Origin: Hyphomonas oceanitis SCH89
GTDB taxonomy: Bacteria > Pseudomonadota > Alphaproteobacteria > Caulobacterales > Hyphomonadaceae
Direction of reading: 5' to 3'
NCBI RefSeq assembly: GCF_000685295.1
Contig: NZ_ARYL01000004.1
Coordinates: forward strand, 120,688-184,687
DNA: 64,000 bases
Part shown: one piece after another, positions 62,355-64,000 of the stretch
Position numbering within the stretch: the stretch's first letter is position 1
Layout: the number at the start of each line of letters is the position of its first letter
Notes under the pieces: model-generated
Databases searched by the model: none
What the model was told of the DNA's origin: nothing
The model's input: the letters and a program-made list of their open reading frames with translations, nothing else
Made by a program: the position numbers and the translations under genes

Positions 62355-62768
62355 TCAGGTGTCCGGGATTGGGCCCAGTTTTTCCACAAAGAGCCGTATC
62401 CCCAGCGAAAGCTGGGGCCCAGAGCCGCAGAGACTTGCACCTGCCGGACTGGATCCCAGCGTGCGCTGGGAAAGCGGGACGGGAGGAGAAAGCAGGTCTT
62501 CCCCTGCGAGTGCGTGAGCGAGCCGATCCGAGACCGGAGCCCGGAAACTGCCCGAAGGATGCGCGGTCATGTCGTCGGACAGAAAGACCAGGTCCACGCG
62601 GCCATGGTTTGTAACCGCCCAGAGCATCTGCGAGCCGGGGCCGCCATTTGCCTTGAACCATGCGCGCAAGCGCTGGATCCGGAAATAGATCAGCGGCCAG
62701 ATTGGCAGCAAGTACCAAGGCAGGCCCGGCATGGGGCGGAAGAGGGTAAACTCTGGCATCGGGCGCAT
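62355..62768 (-). CDS. Hypothetical membrane-associated protein with repeat-derived C-terminus
   Basis: The 137-aa frame has a plausible N-terminal part (MRPMPEFTLFRPMPGLPWYLLPIWPLIYFRIQRLRAWFK) with one hydrophobic helix, and soluble residues to about 90 (AVTNHGRVDLVFLSDDM). The remainder is encoded by a stretch containing two CCCAGC-N4-GCTGGG palindromes and looks non-native (LSQRTLGSSPAGASLCGSGP). A repeat insertion may have replaced the true end. No family is recognised. Confidence 0.45.
   Translation of the reverse strand: MRPMPEFTLFRPMPGLPWYLLPIWPLIYFRIQRLRAWFKANGGPGSQMLWAVTNHGRVDLVFLSDDMTAHPSGSFRAPVSDRLAHALAGEDLLSPPVPLSQRTLGSSPAGASLCGSGPQLSLGIRLFVEKLGPIPDT
62400..62471. repeat. Pair of CCCAGC/GCTGGG palindromes
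   Basis: CCCCAGC-GAAA-GCTGGGG (62400-62417) and TCCCAGC-GTGC-GCTGGGA (62454-62471) are two short hairpins of the same core, 36 bp apart. Sequences of this kind are scattered between genes in many alphaproteobacteria. Other copies were not noticed in this window. Confidence 0.65.
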
Positions 62769-62809
62769 TATACGCCGGGGTCGATTGAGGTTGGATAAGT
62801 CCCCCTCCG

Positions 62810-62854
62810 TCTGGCCGCTACGCGGCCAGACACCTCCCCCGCTGCGCAGGGGAG
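62810..62854. repeat. Twin palindrome next to the transporter gene
   Basis: TCTGGCCGC-TAC-GCGGCCAGA (62810-62830) is followed by CTCCCC-CGCTGCGCA-GGGGAG (62834-62854). The two-hairpin layout resembles a palindromic intergenic element widespread in alphaproteobacterial genomes. It lies 19 bp past the end of the leftward transporter gene, so it may also help terminate or stabilise its mRNA. Confidence 0.65.
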
Positions 62855-62873
62855 AATAAGGGGTGCAACGCCA

Positions 62874-64000
62874 CTATTCGACCGGCGGGACCCAGTTGGG
62901 GCCGAGGAGGACGGTCAGCGCACCGGGCAGCGGCACGTGGTACTGGTCCTGGATCTTGTCCATGAAGCCGAAGACCAGGATGATGCCGACAAAGGGCGGC
63001 ACGAACCAGCGCATCACGAAGCGCCAGAGGTTCATCACCGTGCCTTCGCCAAGCTCCGAGGTCAGCATCTCGCGGCTGAGCACCCAGCCCGCGAAGATGA
63101 CCGTCAGCAGGCCGCCGAGCGGCAGCAACAGGCCTTCGGTCATGAAGTCCATGAAGTCGAGATATTCGAGCGAGAAGACATAGGCGGCGCCGATCATGAA
63201 CAGGGCAAAGCCCATGCCGCATGCTGCGCCGAGGCGCGTGACGCCCTGGCGTTCCTCAAGCCAAGAGACGCCGACTTCCATCAGCGAGATGGACGAGGTG
63301 AAGGCCGCAAAAAGCGCAAGGGCAAAGAAGACCGAAGCGAAGATGGCGCCGCCCGGAATGGCGCCGAAAGCCACCGGCATGGAGATGAAGAAGAGGCTGG
63401 GGCCGCCCGCCGGGTCGAGGCCTGCGGCGAAGACGATCGGGAAAATGGCAAAGCCTGCGATCAGCGCGACCAGCGTGTCGGAGCCGACGACGATGAGCGA
63501 CGAACGGGTGATGTCGGTATCCTTGGACAGATAGGCGCCATAGGTGATCATCAGACCAACGCCGACACCGATGGAGAAGAAGGCTTGGCCGATGCCGGCG
63601 AGGAATGTGCCGAAGCCGACATCTTCCCATTTTGGCTGGAGAATGAAGGCTGCTGCGCGGGCCGTGTCCCCATTGGTGACAGAGAAGCCGACCACAACGA
63701 TCAGCATGACGAAGAAGGCTGGCATCAGGATGGATGAGGCCTTTTCGATGCCGCCCTTGATGCCACGCCCGACGACGAAGGCGTTCGCGCCAATGAAGCA
63801 GGCCAGCAGGAAGAGAATGTACCATTTCGATCGCAGCGGATGTTCGCCCTGCCCGATCGTGTCAGCGAAGTTCTGGCCGGAGGCCGCCGCGTCCATGCCG
63901 TCGAAACCGCCGAAGGACTGGATAAGGAACGCGATCAGCCAAGCGGAGATAACCACATAGAAGGAGAGGATAAAAATGTATGGTCCGCCCCGTCATTGCA
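62874..64000 (-). CDS. Sodium:neurotransmitter symporter (SNF/NSS) family transporter, C-terminal part; frame broken near window edge
   Basis: The open frame holds about eight helices of an NSS amino acid transporter: SFYVVISAWLIAFLIQSF, WYILFLLACFIGANAFVVGRGIKGGIEKASSILMPAFF, then AGIGQAFFSIGVGVGLMITYGAYLSKDTDI (sodium-site helix) and FFALALFAAFTSSISLMEV. Family members have 11-12 helices and about 450-500 aa, and the first helices are missing. Reading upstream, the conserved GGPYIFILSFY is preceded by an in-frame TGA (63993-63995). A frameshift of a few bases there would restore AMTG before PYIF. It is therefore either a disrupted gene or a sequence error; only five further bases are visible. 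Confidence 0.75.

Noticed and set aside
1..64000. CRISPR arrays, tRNA, rRNA, insertion sequences, prophage or integrative elements
   Set aside because: I looked on both strands and found no spaced direct repeats, cloverleaf with TTCGA arm, transposase, integrase or phage structural genes.

Overview
The window looks like an ordinary, gene-dense stretch of chromosome from an alphaproteobacterium. I infer the Caulobacterales/Hyphomonadaceae side of the class. The grounds are a PleC-like sensor kinase, a TTAA-N7-TTAA (CtrA-type) site in front of nrdA, a STAS-MlaE fusion, and many small alphaproteobacterial families (DUF1206, DUF1330, DUF4197, DUF423, an NlpC/P60 gene beside a MarR gene). GC content is high except in a few small genes. 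I see no rRNA, tRNA, CRISPR array, insertion sequence, integrase or prophage. One conserved transporter gene at the right edge appears to have a broken frame.

Layout. 1-4.6 kb: two 2-oxoglutarate/iron dioxygenases (the second AlkB), a CPT-like kinase divergent from a zinc alcohol dehydrogenase, and a tandem pair of LpxR-like outer-membrane proteins. 4.9-7.2 kb: class I ribonucleotide reductase large subunit with NrdR-type and CtrA-type sites upstream. 7.2-10.4 kb: a GAF/Fis-type regulator without an AAA+ domain, an acetaldehyde-type dehydrogenase and a DUF779 protein. 10.5-18.6 kb: S9 peptidase, LysE exporter with divergent Lrp regulator, cupin, GST, TypA, NudC and a lysine/alanine/proline repeat protein resembling histone H1. 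18.8-26.9 kb: small barrel protein, YHS and DoxX-like proteins, AhpD-like protein with divergent LysR regulator, prephenate dehydratase, membrane-anchored cytochrome c, NlpC/P60 with MarR, and a Zur-like Fur protein with a double hot-dog thioesterase.

27-35.2 kb is the most interesting region, a tyrosine catabolic locus. An aromatic aminotransferase and the hppD operon (hppD, small ORF, VOC protein, unknown ORF, fumarylacetoacetase, small ORF-containing scoA/scoB) carry nearly the same 18-bp palindrome in their promoters. A divergent MarR gene sits beside the hppD copy. Three AT-richer ORFs of unknown function are threaded between the catabolic genes, two of them overlapping an upstream stop codon. 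hmgA and maiA are not in the window.

35.2-49.5 kb: SLC13-type permease, hydrolase with DUF4197 lipoprotein, a BlaI-type repressor with an M56/BlaR1-like membrane protease behind two BlaI-type operators, kdsB, a PleC-like kinase, aminopeptidase N and a VanZ-like protein. 49.7-52.8 kb: two acyl-CoA dehydrogenases that look like partner subunits, flanking an oppositely oriented secreted Hcp-like protein, with a 24-bp palindrome upstream of the first. 52.8-56.3 kb: a four-gene Mla/MCE lipid-transport operon. 56.3-64 kb: dipeptide epimerase, beta-lactamase-fold hydrolase, a DUF7064-like protein, a thioesterase/DUF423 pair, a lipoprotein, proline iminopeptidase, palindromic intergenic repeats and a sodium:neurotransmitter-symporter-family gene.

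No wholly new multi-gene defence or mobile system is evident. The best leads are the interleaved ORFs and shared operator of the tyrosine locus, the dual NrdR/CtrA control region of nrdA, the AAA-less AcoR-like regulator, the stand-alone exported Hcp-like protein, and the BlaI/M56 pair without a beta-lactamase. Family names come from motif recognition by eye; no database search was run.
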